From contig NAJO01000002.1 of assembly GCA_002077065.1 (NCBI GenBank), positions 1,054,001-1,118,000 on the forward strand: 64,000 nucleotides of DNA, in the 5' to 3' direction. Numbering within the stretch: position 1 is the stretch's first letter; each line of letters begins with the position of its first letter. The notes below the pieces were generated by a model. It saw only the letters and a list, made by a program, of their open reading frames with translations, was not told the origin of the DNA and did not search any database. The stretch comes from Cryoendolithus antarcticus (Eukaryota > Ascomycota > Dothideomycetes > Cladosporiales > Cladosporiaceae). This document shows positions 54,322-64,000 of this stretch, piece after piece. The position numbers were made by a program, and so were the translations under genes.

Positions 54322-56551
54322 ATGGGGCTCTTCGAGAGCCTAGGTCTGGACCGCGACCGCAAAGGGATCAATCGAGCAGTTCCATCCACATACCCACCTC
54401 CACCAATCACTCCAGGACTCCGACAGCCGCAACTACCCCCTCGAATCCCACCGAGACCCAGTCAGGTCGGCCTGGCTGACACCTACTATCGAAGCTTTGG
54501 TCAAACACCGCCTGCACTTCCTAATCGATGGGTTCCTCCTGCTCCGAGCTCTGGTCAATCGCCACCGGTCACTGCATCTAGATCCGCTCCAAGCTCACCA
54601 CCAGTAGCGACACCGGCATCAGCACCTATATCGCCTCCCATACTGACAACTAGCCCATCGCCCATCATAACGCCAATTTCGACGTCGAGCAAGCCACCCT
54701 TCGTTCTGCCGGCATCAAGATGCATTCCAGCGCCCATAGAATCTCAGCGATTCAAATCTTACTCACCACCTCCAGCACTGCCGCCGTCGCCGTCTGGGCT
54801 TCGCCCAGTCGTTGAACGAGCGCCGCCAAGTCAGGCGAAGGTCAATCCCCGGAACTTTCGAGACCAGCACGAACCACGAGAGAGCGATGTCTTCATTGCG
54901 GTCATGGGTGTCACAGGGGCTGGGAAAAGCAGTACGTCAATGTGGCTTTTCTCGATCTTCTGTCGTTAACGCTGACGACATGGACGTCCAGCGTTCATCT
55001 CCAAGTTGACTACCAAGGAGATCAAGATCGGGCACGACATGCAAGCTTGCACCCAAGACGTTGCCGTCTTCCTTTGCAGGTATAGCGAAAATATCAATGT
55101 CTACCTAGTTGATACCCCTGGTATGTGACATATTTTGACATGGATCCGACAGGCTCTGACTGATCGCAGGCTTCGACGATACCGATCGCTCTGATGCGGA
55201 CATTCTCCGAGAGATTGCCTCGTGGCTCACGACATCTTACGCTAACTGCATCAAGTTGCACGGTATCATCTACTTGCATCGCATCACCGACATACGCATG
55301 CAAGGATCTGCAAAGAACAACTTGATCATGTTCAAGAAGCTGTGCGGACACAACGCTCTTAAGAACGTCATCCTAGCCACTACAATGTGGGAGCGTGTTC
55401 ACGAACCCGACGGTGTAGAGCGAGAGCGGCAACTAAAGACCAAACAGGAGTTCTGGGGTTACATGATCGACAACGGTAGTCAACTACACCGACACAAGAA
55501 CACTCAGGACTCGGCTCTGCAGCTCATCGATAGTCTAGTAAGCCGACAAGCACACAAGGCAAAGGTCGTGCTCGATATCCAGGCCGAAATCGTTGATCAT
55601 GGCAAAAGCCTTTCAGATACGGCAGCCGGTCAAGCTGTCGACAACGCCGTTGCTCAGGAGCGCAACAAAATCGCCAAGGAGCTCGCACACGCTCAAGCCG
55701 ACATGAAGCAAGCACTGGCCGAGAAAGATCGTGGCACCGCCGAAGTTCTCAGGCAGCATTCGGAGGAGATGAATGCCAAGATGCGCAAACTCGATCGCGA
55801 GCATTCTGCGTTGAAGGTCACCATGGAGAGAATGCAGGATGAGCGGTTCGCGAAGATGCAGAAGGCGCTCGAGCAAGCTGAGCAGGAGAGCAAGAAGTAT
55901 CGCGAAGCTATGGCCGCAGCGCAAGCGAATGCTGAGCGCGAAGCCAAGAAAGCTCGTGATGCCATGGCGAAAGCACAGGCTGAAGCGGAACGAGAGGCCA
56001 AGCGAGCTCGCGAGGCTACTGCTGCTGCACAATTGAAGGCCGAACGAGATGCTAAGGCGATGTTCGATAAGTATAAAGCGCAAGAGGCAGCCGCAGCGGC
56101 GGCTCGGCAGCAGAAAGCACCTGCGAACGACGTCAACGACCTTATCGCTCAAATGTCGGCCGGGCAAATCTCGAAAGATGACTATGTACAGGGACTGATG
56201 CGACTCGGTCAACAGAAAGCCAAGCAGGAGACCGCATCGCTATTCCAAAACGATACAAGCAGGAGCAAACTTCAGACCGACTACACTGCAGCGTATCAGC
56301 ATGAGCTCGCGAAGAAGCAAGCTGAGGTTCTTGCTGCCCAGTATCAGCAGAAGCCGAGCTTGCAAGATTACTATGCCAAGGAGTACCAGAAGCAGCTTGC
56401 GGATCTTGAGGAGAAAGTGAAAAGCCTTAGCACGTCACCCCAGATTCGGACTCGGTCACATCCAGTCAGTACGATGTCGGAGTGGCCTGTAACGTTCTCT
56501 TTTTACGGGCCTCATCATTACGGCGTGGCCAAAAACACTGATCTCTGGTAA
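54322..56551 (+). CDS. AIG1/GIMAP-like GTPase with Pro-rich N terminus (paralogue 2)
   Basis: Exons 54322-54931, 54992-55120 and 55170-56551 (introns 60 and 49 bp; donors GTACGT, GTATGT) give 706 aa. The first 190 residues are Pro/Ser-rich and disordered. G1 is GVTGAGKS followed by T across the first intron, G3 is DTPGFDDTD split by the second intron. HGIIYLHRITDIRMQGSAKN, FKKLCG and VILATTMWERV align closely with the neighbour on the other strand, as does LSDTAAGQAVDN. A long Ala/Glu/Lys coiled coil covers about residues 395-600. The last coding bases (NTDLW, then TAA) coincide with a GTAAGT donor, so the gene may instead splice onward into the domain at 56.7-57.4 kb. Confidence 0.82.
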
Positions 56552-56680
56552 GTCATCTCATATCCCAGTGCGCATCTATGCAGCACCGTGATAGTCTTCA
56601 CGCCGCTGCGCTGGTCGAGAGAGTGCCGTCTTCGCGCGGAGCTTTCGAGGGCAATATGAGCAGTGATCTCACTTTCGCAG

Positions 56681-57438
56681 TGTGGTGTATGCCAGCATTG
56701 TCGACTATGGATATTCCTCGAGTGCTCCGGTCTTCTCGTCATCTGCGTGTCAGGGTTGCTGACCAGGATCCAGGCAAGTACACGATGATTTTCCAAAGGC
56801 GCGCCTCGACGCGAACAACGGCAATCGCTGCGTTTCCTTAGGCATGGGCAAGTGCTGGTACATCCACTATCACGATGCTCAGGGTACATGCTGGACCGAA
56901 CGCAGTGACGAGTTCCTCACCACCTACCCCGACGCCGAAGAATACATGAAATCCAAGCAGCAATACGGCTGTCCGACCTGCGTATCCCTCGGTCCGAATG
57001 GTTATTACTTCATCCGCACAGCCTGGGGAGCGTCTCACAAGCTACCCGCAGATGCGACAGCGCACCTCGTCAACATCGCCAATGTCGAGAAGTTCTACTT
57101 CGGCAAGAACGGCGCATGGGTGGCGCTCAAGTATGACGGCAGTCGCAGCTGGGATTTGAAGGGGCAGTATGGCAATCTGGCAGATTACATCAAGGAGGGT
57201 ATCAATGGTGAGACGAGGGTACATGTAAGTTGACATCCCGCCGCCACGCCACACTTGAAAGTGGAAACTGACGGAGGTGCAATAGCTTGTCGCCATGAAC
57301 CCGGAAGACGCCTCTCAATGGGTAATAATTTGGAAGAACGGCTTAGCCGCTTACAGCATCGGGTCTACCAATGTCATTGACTCGTTTGAATTGGAGGAGT
57401 GGTGTACGAAGAACCTGGGAACCAAGTGGGGAAGCTGA
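56681..57438 (+). CDS. WG-like beta domain, probable C-terminal part of the upstream GTPase gene or a separate small gene
   Basis: From the ATG at 56844 a 177-aa product can be made from exons 56844-57224 and 57286-57438 (61-bp intron). It starts MGKCWYIHYHDAQGTCWTER and contains CPTCVSLGPNGYYFIRTAWG, a Trp-rich middle and a final WVIIWKNGLAAYS repeat-like segment. Coding character clearly extends upstream of the ATG (FPKARLDANNGNRCVSLG). Further up, after an acceptor-like TTTCGCAG at 56680, the same frame reads VVYASIVDYGYSSSAPVF, interrupted by one TGA at 56760-56762. I infer that the domain once continued the GTPase gene through the 56548 donor. The domain's function is unknown. Confidence 0.55.
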
Positions 57439-57708
57439 TTCGTGGGTGAATGACCGCTTCAAGGGCGCATCGCAATGCAACGACAGCTCTACATTCTGAG
57501 GGAATGTGTTGAGCATGAGGCAGTCCACGGTCACCAGAGCCAATTGGAGATTGCCGATATTGGGCGTGGATCGGGTTGGCTGATCACTACAATATATGGT
57601 AGTTGATGTGATATAGAGCACGCACTCAGCACTTCCCCAGATCTGCCCGCAGCTCTGGTCACATGTTCTGGACCCTCTCTCCCCGCGCCGTTGATCCGCT
57701 ATGCTCAT

Positions 57709-58521
57709 CTAAAGCTTGCTGTTGACGAAGCTCAGCGCCTTGCTTCCGTACTCATTGGCGTAGCCGTTGTGGGTCGCAGCGTTGTTGCCGTTGCAGCAGT
57801 ATGCTATTACGATCGTCAGCTCGGATTCTACTGCTTAGAGGAGTCCTTGGGGCTTCTTACGGTCAGCAGCATCACAGTAAGACTGGATCTTGCTGTTGTA
57901 GTTGCCGCAGGTCTGGCCTGAAGGACGGGAAGAGAACTACCACAGTCAGCATCACTCGGCCAGTGAGACACGATATGAAAGAAGGACACGTACGCCACCA
58001 GCCTTGCAAGTCCCAACGTTGTACGGCGCGCCGACCTCGAACCTTGGGTCGCCCATAAAGATCGCAGCCTTGATGTTGTAGGAAGCGATGCTCCCCGCCG
58101 CAGACGCACTCAACCCTTGCTTAGGGTCGCCATTGCCGCAGAGTGCGTTGTCGAAGATCTCTGAACCCTGAGAGTACCCCACAAGCACGATCTCGGTGCT
58201 GGGGCAAGACTTGGCGAACTTGCTCACAGCAGCCACGACAGCCTTGGTGCCCTGCTGGACAGAGTTGGAGTACGACACACCGCCGCAAGCGCTGCCGCCA
58301 CCGCAGGCAGGGTAGGAGATGGCCTCAGCTGTGCTGCCGGAGTGGGCGGCGAGGATCTTGTTGACGACTGCGCCGGCGCTGCCGTAGCCTGGAGAAGCGG
58401 TCGTCTCGCGAGCGCCGAAGATGTGGATGCCAGGGCATGCTCGCTTCTCGAGCTGCTGCTCGACGGGGGCCGCGAGGGCGGTGGCGCTGAGGAGCGCGGT
58501 GAGGAGGGCGGTGGTGTACAT
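57709..58521 (-). CDS. Secreted CE5 esterase (acetylxylan esterase/cutinase family)
   Basis: Three exons (57994-58521, 57861-57936, 57709-57803), two introns of 57 bp, 232 aa. A signal peptide (MYTTALLTALLSATALA) and a short propeptide ending in Lys-Arg (EKR, a Kex2-like site) precede the mature enzyme. The nucleophile Ser lies in VLVGYSQGSEIFDN. The acid is in CDAADPYC and the His in THNGYANEYG, in the usual CE5 order. Paired Cys (CPGI, SYPACGGG, CGNY, YCCNG) fit the conserved disulfides. It should remove acetyl groups from xylan or hydrolyse similar wall esters outside the cell. The long, Cys-rich form favours acetylxylan esterase over cutinase. Confidence 0.88.
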
Positions 58522-59371
58522 CTTGAAGAGTCCGTGAAGGGAATGTGGAGAGTCAGTGGAAAGCAGAGAATAAAAGCTGTCTGAAGGTTCGAAAGGTCGA
58601 GTGTCCGATGCGTAGAAGACGATATATATGAGCATTCAAGAGCAGAGGTGCAGGGACCTACGATATAGCCTAGACCGCTTCATGAGCACCGTGCAATCCT
58701 AGCATTACTACTATAAGGCCTTACACGGGTAGTGCAAGGGCGCCCGAGTCACGGGGGAGTGCCCGGCGATACGTTTGTCATGTTGCCAGCGTACAATAGC
58801 CACCTATACTTGAGGCTGCTGGTGCCAGCAAAACTGTCAGTCTGATCGCGATTGTGGATCGAGTGCGTGGTCGAGGCGTGCGGTCCAGCAACTGATTGTC
58901 GCTGAAGATGAGAGCTTCAGTATCCGTACGGACGAATGGCGACCCTTTACCCGGCGAACACGAATGATCTAGGTCGTTCACCTGACCATAGTGTTGCAAG
59001 AGATAGAGTGCTGAAACGGCTTGAAGTGGAGCTTAGCAGTCTTGAATCTGGGGTAAAGCGGGACGCGACGTTCCGTTTGATGAGCTTGTTTCACCAGCTG
59101 CCAGAGTGCCTCTGCTGTGCATGAGTAACTTAGCTTATTATTATATTGCTTCCAGCGCGGGCAGAAGGGAACCTCTGAGGTTACTTAGCAGATTGACTGA
59201 ATCTCAAGGTACTGTAGACATGCTTGGGTGGCTTGGCCTTACACGTCCTGCTTTGGTACTATATACACTACCCTCGCGGGCTTCAACTGTCGATCTCGAC
59301 GACCCGTCAGCGGCGGAGGACTACTTATCGCGCTGCTCGAACAACGCCATTCATCCGCAAGACTCTACACA
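58522..59371. other. Intergenic
   Basis: Promoter of the CE5 esterase and 3' flank of the HMG-CoA reductase gene (both minus). No RNA gene or repeat recognised. Confidence 0.5.
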
Positions 59372-62300
59372 TCATCTTCTCCCCCGCTCCTCCGTCCCAG
59401 TCATAGCCAGCCCCGCGCCCAGCCCCACAGGCTTAGCCCTCACCCCCGGACTCCCAGCCCTGCTGACTGCCGCACTGGGCACGGCACTCCGGTTATGGCT
59501 CATGTGCGCCTTCACCAAGTGTCCCGCAGCCAAAGCACTGCATAGACTCAGCTCACCAGCCAAGACGCCGGCCGCGACGATCCGTGCTAATTGCTGAGCA
59601 TTTGCGCCTGGGGTGGTAGGATGTGGTCCTCGCACGCCGAGAAGATCGAGCATAGCTGCTTGGGGTTCGAGAATCGTGCCACCGCCTATCGTGCCAACTT
59701 CGATCGAGGGCATGGAGACTGAGATTTGGAGGGCGCCGTTGAGACTGCGAGATAACGTCAGTAAGCTGCGTAGAGTTGAGGGAAAGCTGAGTGAATCTTG
59801 ACATACTTCTTCATGACAGTGATGCAATTGCTGCTCTCAACGTTCTGCGCAGGATCCTGTCCGGTAGCGAGAAAGATGGCCGTGACCATGTTCGCCGCAT
59901 GAGCGTTGAATCCACCAATGCTGCCAGCCATTGCGCTACCTATCAGGTTCTTACTAATGTTCAGCTCCACTAGTGCATCCACATTGCTCTTCAGCACATC
60001 TCGCACGACTTGCGCAGGAATGATGGCTTCCGCTACGACAGACTTGCCACGACCATCAATCCAGTTGATAGCAGCAGGCTTCTTGTCAGTACAGAAGTTG
60101 CCCGAAACGGAGATGATGGCCATGTCCTCGAAGCCAGCTTCTTGGCTCATGACCTCAAGTGCCTTCTCCACGCCCTTGGAGATCATGTTCATGCCCATTG
60201 CGTCGCCCGTCGTAGTCTTGAAGCGCACGTAGACATACGTACCCGCAATGCTCGTCTTCAGCTGATTAAGCCTGGCGAATCGGGAGGTCGAATTGAACGC
60301 CTCGCGCATGACCTTCTGGCCCTCGGCACTGTCGAGCCAGACCTTTGCAGCAGCAGCACGAGTGAGTGTCTCGAAGCCGATGCAAGGCCCGCGTGTCATG
60401 CCATCGGCGGTCAGGACTGTGATCGCGCCGCCACCAGCATTGATGGCTTTGCAGCCTCTTGAAGCAGATGCAACTAGCACGCCCTCCGTCGTGGCCATGG
60501 GTAAGAAGTACGACTTGCCATCGATGACCAGCGGTCCGGCCACACCCAACGGAAGGGGTAAGTAGCCGACGACATTCTCGCAACAGGCGCCGTGCACGCG
60601 ATCGTAGTCGAAGTTCTCGTAAGGCAGAAGGGACTTCTCGAGTGTCGAGGTAAGGTCCGAGGTCTGCGCATTGCGAGAGATAAGGGACCGGCGGATCTTG
60701 ACGGCGCGGGTCTTGTCGCCAAGGGTCTTCTCGAGAGCGTAGCCGGGGATCTTGTTGCGTAGAGCAAGATCAGTGAGCTCCTCGTCATTGAGTAAGGCCG
60801 CTTTCTTGTCTTTTAGCAATGCTTCGCACTCTTCTCGACTCCGCTTTGGCGTGTCGCCGTTCGGAAGACCAGTATTGTGAGACGACGAATTTGATTCCGG
60901 ATCCTTGTCAATGGGCGTAATGGCGTGACCATTCGTCAACGGTGGGCTGGCAGCATTCGCAGCTGTCTGCCCTCTCTGCTGCGCTCGGTCCTGCTCCGGC
61001 TCCTTGATACTCCATCTTGCTGCATTGAACAGGTACCCGTTCAGAACTAAGCTCATCGCGAGAGCGATGATAATCCATTTGCTCAAAACAGGATCCTCAA
61101 AGCTTTTGAGCAGTCCTTCGACGACTCTACCGCCCATAGCCGAGAACATGCCATTTGAGTATGGCCCACTCACGAGCGACCAATCCGAAGTTTCTGGTGC
61201 TGCGTAATGTACAGAAGGGTACTGTAGTTCATACTTGACCGGATTGAACACCGTTACCGACAATGGCTGTCTCGACTTCACAGCTTGGGCGAAAAAGTGA
61301 TCAAGACCTTTGCCGGCAACTTTGAAAGGGTCCATAGGCGGTTGCGTAACCACGCTCGAGAGCCCAGCGGTGGCGACAGGCGTACTGTTCCTCGCGCCGC
61401 GGAAAGGCATGGTGCAGAGGTTCAGCACATTGATCAGGATAAATCCAGTCACCATCAGCACCTTGAAACGCGGGATGCTGCTATCTTTGATCTTGCGACC
61501 AAATATGCTCGTCTCGCCACTGGAGGGTAAGTCATCCCTAGGCCAGTCGTTGCTGCTTGCCACATTCTCAGCTACACGTCTGCTCACACCATCCTCTTCA
61601 AGCGCCTTGCGAAGTGCGACATGTCGCTTGATGCGATTGATCTCGAGCTTAACGGTTAGTACAGCCGTGTAAAAGGTGAACAGTAGGATGCAGTCGAAGA
61701 ACAGCGTCCATGCTGCTAAGAAGCAGAATTGTCGCAGACCACCTTGAATGCCCGATGCAGCTCCAGCACAGAGAATGGCGATTTCGACGGCGTAGTCGCG
61801 GACAATCTCAAAGCCACGCTCGCGCACTGCGGTCTGTACAGCATTCTGTATCGTCAGTGGTGCATCACCCGAGCCCTGTGATGTGCTGTCGTGTCGTCTC
61901 CCAGCGATCGCCGCTGAGAGCACAGCCTGCGTGAGTATGATCGGCTTCTCGAAGCCCACTGTGACCACCAAGAACGGCGTCCCTTCCGATAAAAGCACCA
62001 AGTTGATCGGCACGCCCATCTTCATAGTCACCACCAGGCCAAATAGGAAAGCGAAAGCTGAGCAGAGCAGCACACTCGTCCCGAGCCAGAAATTCGAGCC
62101 AAGTCGTCGCATGCTCAGGAACAGCGAAGCAAAGGTTAGGTACATGCTCGTGTACCCCAGCACCATAATGATGATATCGAGGGTCTCAGCGTTCTTTAGC
62201 AGGTCCACGAATGCCGTCCAGGAGTTCTGCGCCCACTCGACCACCTGATTGGACTTGCCTGCAGTCTTGGAAGATTGCATCAGCCACAGCTTCCGCTCCG

Positions 62301-62943
62301 GCTCATCATCGCTGCCATCATCTTCTTCTCGCTGCCCAGCGCCCACGCCTGCTGGGAGCTCTCTGACGCCTTGTAAGAATTGTGCGGTCTCGCTGTAGGG
62401 CATTGAGTATGCCAACGTCGTATCTGAGCTCAGCGGCGCAAACCCATTGGCAGAGCTTGGCAGTATCTCCGCTGAGCTACCTTGAGGCATTGGTATCCTC
62501 CCAACTTCAGGCGCACCTTCCCCAGGAAATGCGAGCGTGACCACAGCCACATCCCCTCTCAGCTGCTCTGCCAACCTCGCGTCTGCCCCATTCTCCTCCA
62601 GCTGCCACTTCCACCCAGTTTCCTCCCCAAGATGTAACCTTCTGCTCCCTGCACTGAGTGCAGCCAGATCCACTCTGCCAACTCCACTGCCTGGCCCGGG
62701 TTGGAAGAAGCCTGTCTCCAGTAGACTTATGTAAGTGGTCGATGCAAAGACGGCTACAAAAGCCAATGTGTAGACCGGGTGTGTGCAGGCGCTGTTGGAC
62801 ACCGCCTGGAGGTAGGGCGTCAGGTGGCGATTGTAGAAGCCTGGTCGGGGCGGGGAGGTCGGGTCGTAGTTGCGGCGCCAGCGCGTGGGGATGAGGTAGT
62901 TGAGCATGTTGAAGCTCTTGTTGGGGAGTTTGTCGTGGTCCAC
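59372..62943 (-). CDS. HMG1: 3-hydroxy-3-methylglutaryl-CoA reductase
   Basis: Makes mevalonate from HMG-CoA with NADPH, the controlled step of sterol and isoprenoid synthesis, in the ER membrane. Exons 59807-62943 and 59372-59744 (62-bp intron) give 1169 aa. An N-terminal membrane segment and luminal region (about 60-230) precede a multi-spanning sterol-sensing-type domain (about 245-460). The catalytic domain starts at about residue 730. Signature segments are [61 protein letters not shown] and GTIGGGT. The catalytic His and the kinase-target Ser of the family are in AHMSHNRS. The intron falls at VMK/NLNGALQ. Feedback control through the membrane domain is expected from the family. Confidence 0.95.
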
Positions 62944-64000
62944 GTGCTGTGCCTGCCGGGGGTAATATAGCAGCCTTGCTATTGTTCTCGGCTCGTGAAG
63001 TGAGGGTGGAGACGGTCAATTCAGTGGAGGTCCGCCGCGGGCATGGTAAGGGTTGTTGACGGAACGCTTGCGTGTCGAGAGGATATGTCACTATAACTTG
63101 GAAATGTCACCCTTGTCGTGCTCGTGTCCCAATGTCAATGCTGCCAATGGTCCCTCGCTCTTGCCTGCTTCGTGTGCTGCTTCAGATGATCTTGCGTAGT
63201 CAAAGACACCCAAATGCAGCAACTACTAGTACAGACCCCCGTGAATAACAAAACTGCCAACTGCTCCACCCAAATCCAGGACCCTGCAATCGCGCGGCCG
63301 GCGGTGTAGTAACAGACGGCTCGAGGTCAAGAAATTATTGGCAGGAGCTCCCGATGCGGTTAGTGAATCTGCGAAAGTTGCTGCACTCCACGCCGAGGAA
63401 ATAACGCTCCACTTCTCCTATCGTGACTGCCGAAGTATTGAAGGAAATGGAAGACGGGTGGTTTGAGGAGTTTCACACGTCTTGACCCTCTAGGGCTACC
63501 CTTATCAGGATCATGGACAGCTACCTACGGTGACGAAGACGATTGCGAACACCACGCGGTCGCCACGATCTGCTCACGATGAGTACACAGGTACCTGTGA
63601 CATTCAATCGTACGATTTCGACTTGCATGTCGCGAAGCTTGTTGCATGCAGGTACAGCTCCTTCGTTGGTAACACTACCTTACATGTAGAATGACAAGGT
63701 ACTACCGGACGCGAACTGCGATTCGGTATTGTGTCAACCTCCTCACACATTGGTCTTGTGCCAATGTAAGTCCAGTGCACTTCACCACCCCCCTACCATC
63801 TCCATCTCATATCCCATTTCCGCCGATCTGCACGCACCGTAGCGCCGATATCCCATCTATCGCCCTCATCTCGATGATGCAGCGTGTCACCGCGCTGCAC
63901 GAAGTGGTTGCTGCAATTATATGGCAGCCGATAGTATCGGTCGTGCGTCCCGCAAGATGCATATGGATTCAAGCAGGCTTTCGTGCGTGCCGGGCGGTCG
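62944..64000. other. Intergenic to right edge
   Basis: Upstream of the HMG-CoA reductase start. The first several hundred bases should include its promoter. I see no gene, RNA or repeat in the rest. Confidence 0.5.

Overview
The window reads as nuclear DNA of a filamentous ascomycete (Pezizomycotina). The genes are split by short introns, nearly all 46-90 bp, with GTRNGY donors, CTRAC-like branch sites and YAG acceptors. Promoters are separate for each gene and there are no operons. The protein set (SLX4, ING and Hos2-type chromatin proteins, a fungal type-B carboxylesterase, a PEBP-like GPI protein, a NACHT-ankyrin protein, AIG1-like GTPases, a CE5 esterase) is typical of that group. A dothideomycete is my best guess, but this rests on overall style and not on a marker gene.

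Layout. (1) 1-4.9 kb: a proline iminopeptidase-like hydrolase cut by the left edge, a nicotinamidase (PNC1), a possible small spliced gene, and a secreted type-B carboxylesterase. (2) 4.9-15.6 kb: gene-poor DNA with one decayed gene (about 7.9-8.6 kb), a minisatellite, and an old diverged repeat array at 12.2-13.9 kb whose units share a splice-donor-like box on the minus strand. (3) 15.8-30.3 kb: gene-dense. SLX4, a PEBP-like GPI protein, a GPR1/FUN34/YaaH transporter, an ING-PHD protein divergent from a Hos2-type deacetylase, a secreted HbpS/GlcG-like protein and mitochondrial proline dehydrogenase. (4) 30.4-34.3 kb: gene-poor, with a second diverged array (31.2-33.0 kb) of exon-like modules. 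(5) 34.4-42.7 kb: metabolism. Asparagine synthetase, a mitochondrial Bax-inhibitor-family protein, dihydroxyacid dehydratase, an HSL-like hydrolase and the molybdopterin synthase small subunit. (6) 43.4-57.4 kb: a NACHT-ankyrin NLR-like gene with an in-frame TGA, a methyltransferase, ribosomal protein eS19, a fused alpha/beta-hydrolase plus capping-enzyme-type phosphatase, and two divergently arranged AIG1-like GTPases, the second followed by a WG-like domain that lies behind another in-frame TGA. (7) 57.7-62.9 kb: a secreted CE5 acetylxylan esterase/cutinase and HMG-CoA reductase.

How the genes fit together. Most are independent housekeeping genes (amino acid, NAD, sterol and molybdenum cofactor metabolism, translation, DNA repair). 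Two local associations stand out. One is the H3K4me-reader (ING) and histone deacetylase pair sharing a 0.4-kb divergent promoter. The other is the 43-57 kb stretch, where NTPase proteins of the kinds used in fungal non-self recognition sit within 14 kb and two reading frames are broken by single TGA codons. Exon boundaries were placed by eye from splice signals and frame continuity. No expression data or database search was available.
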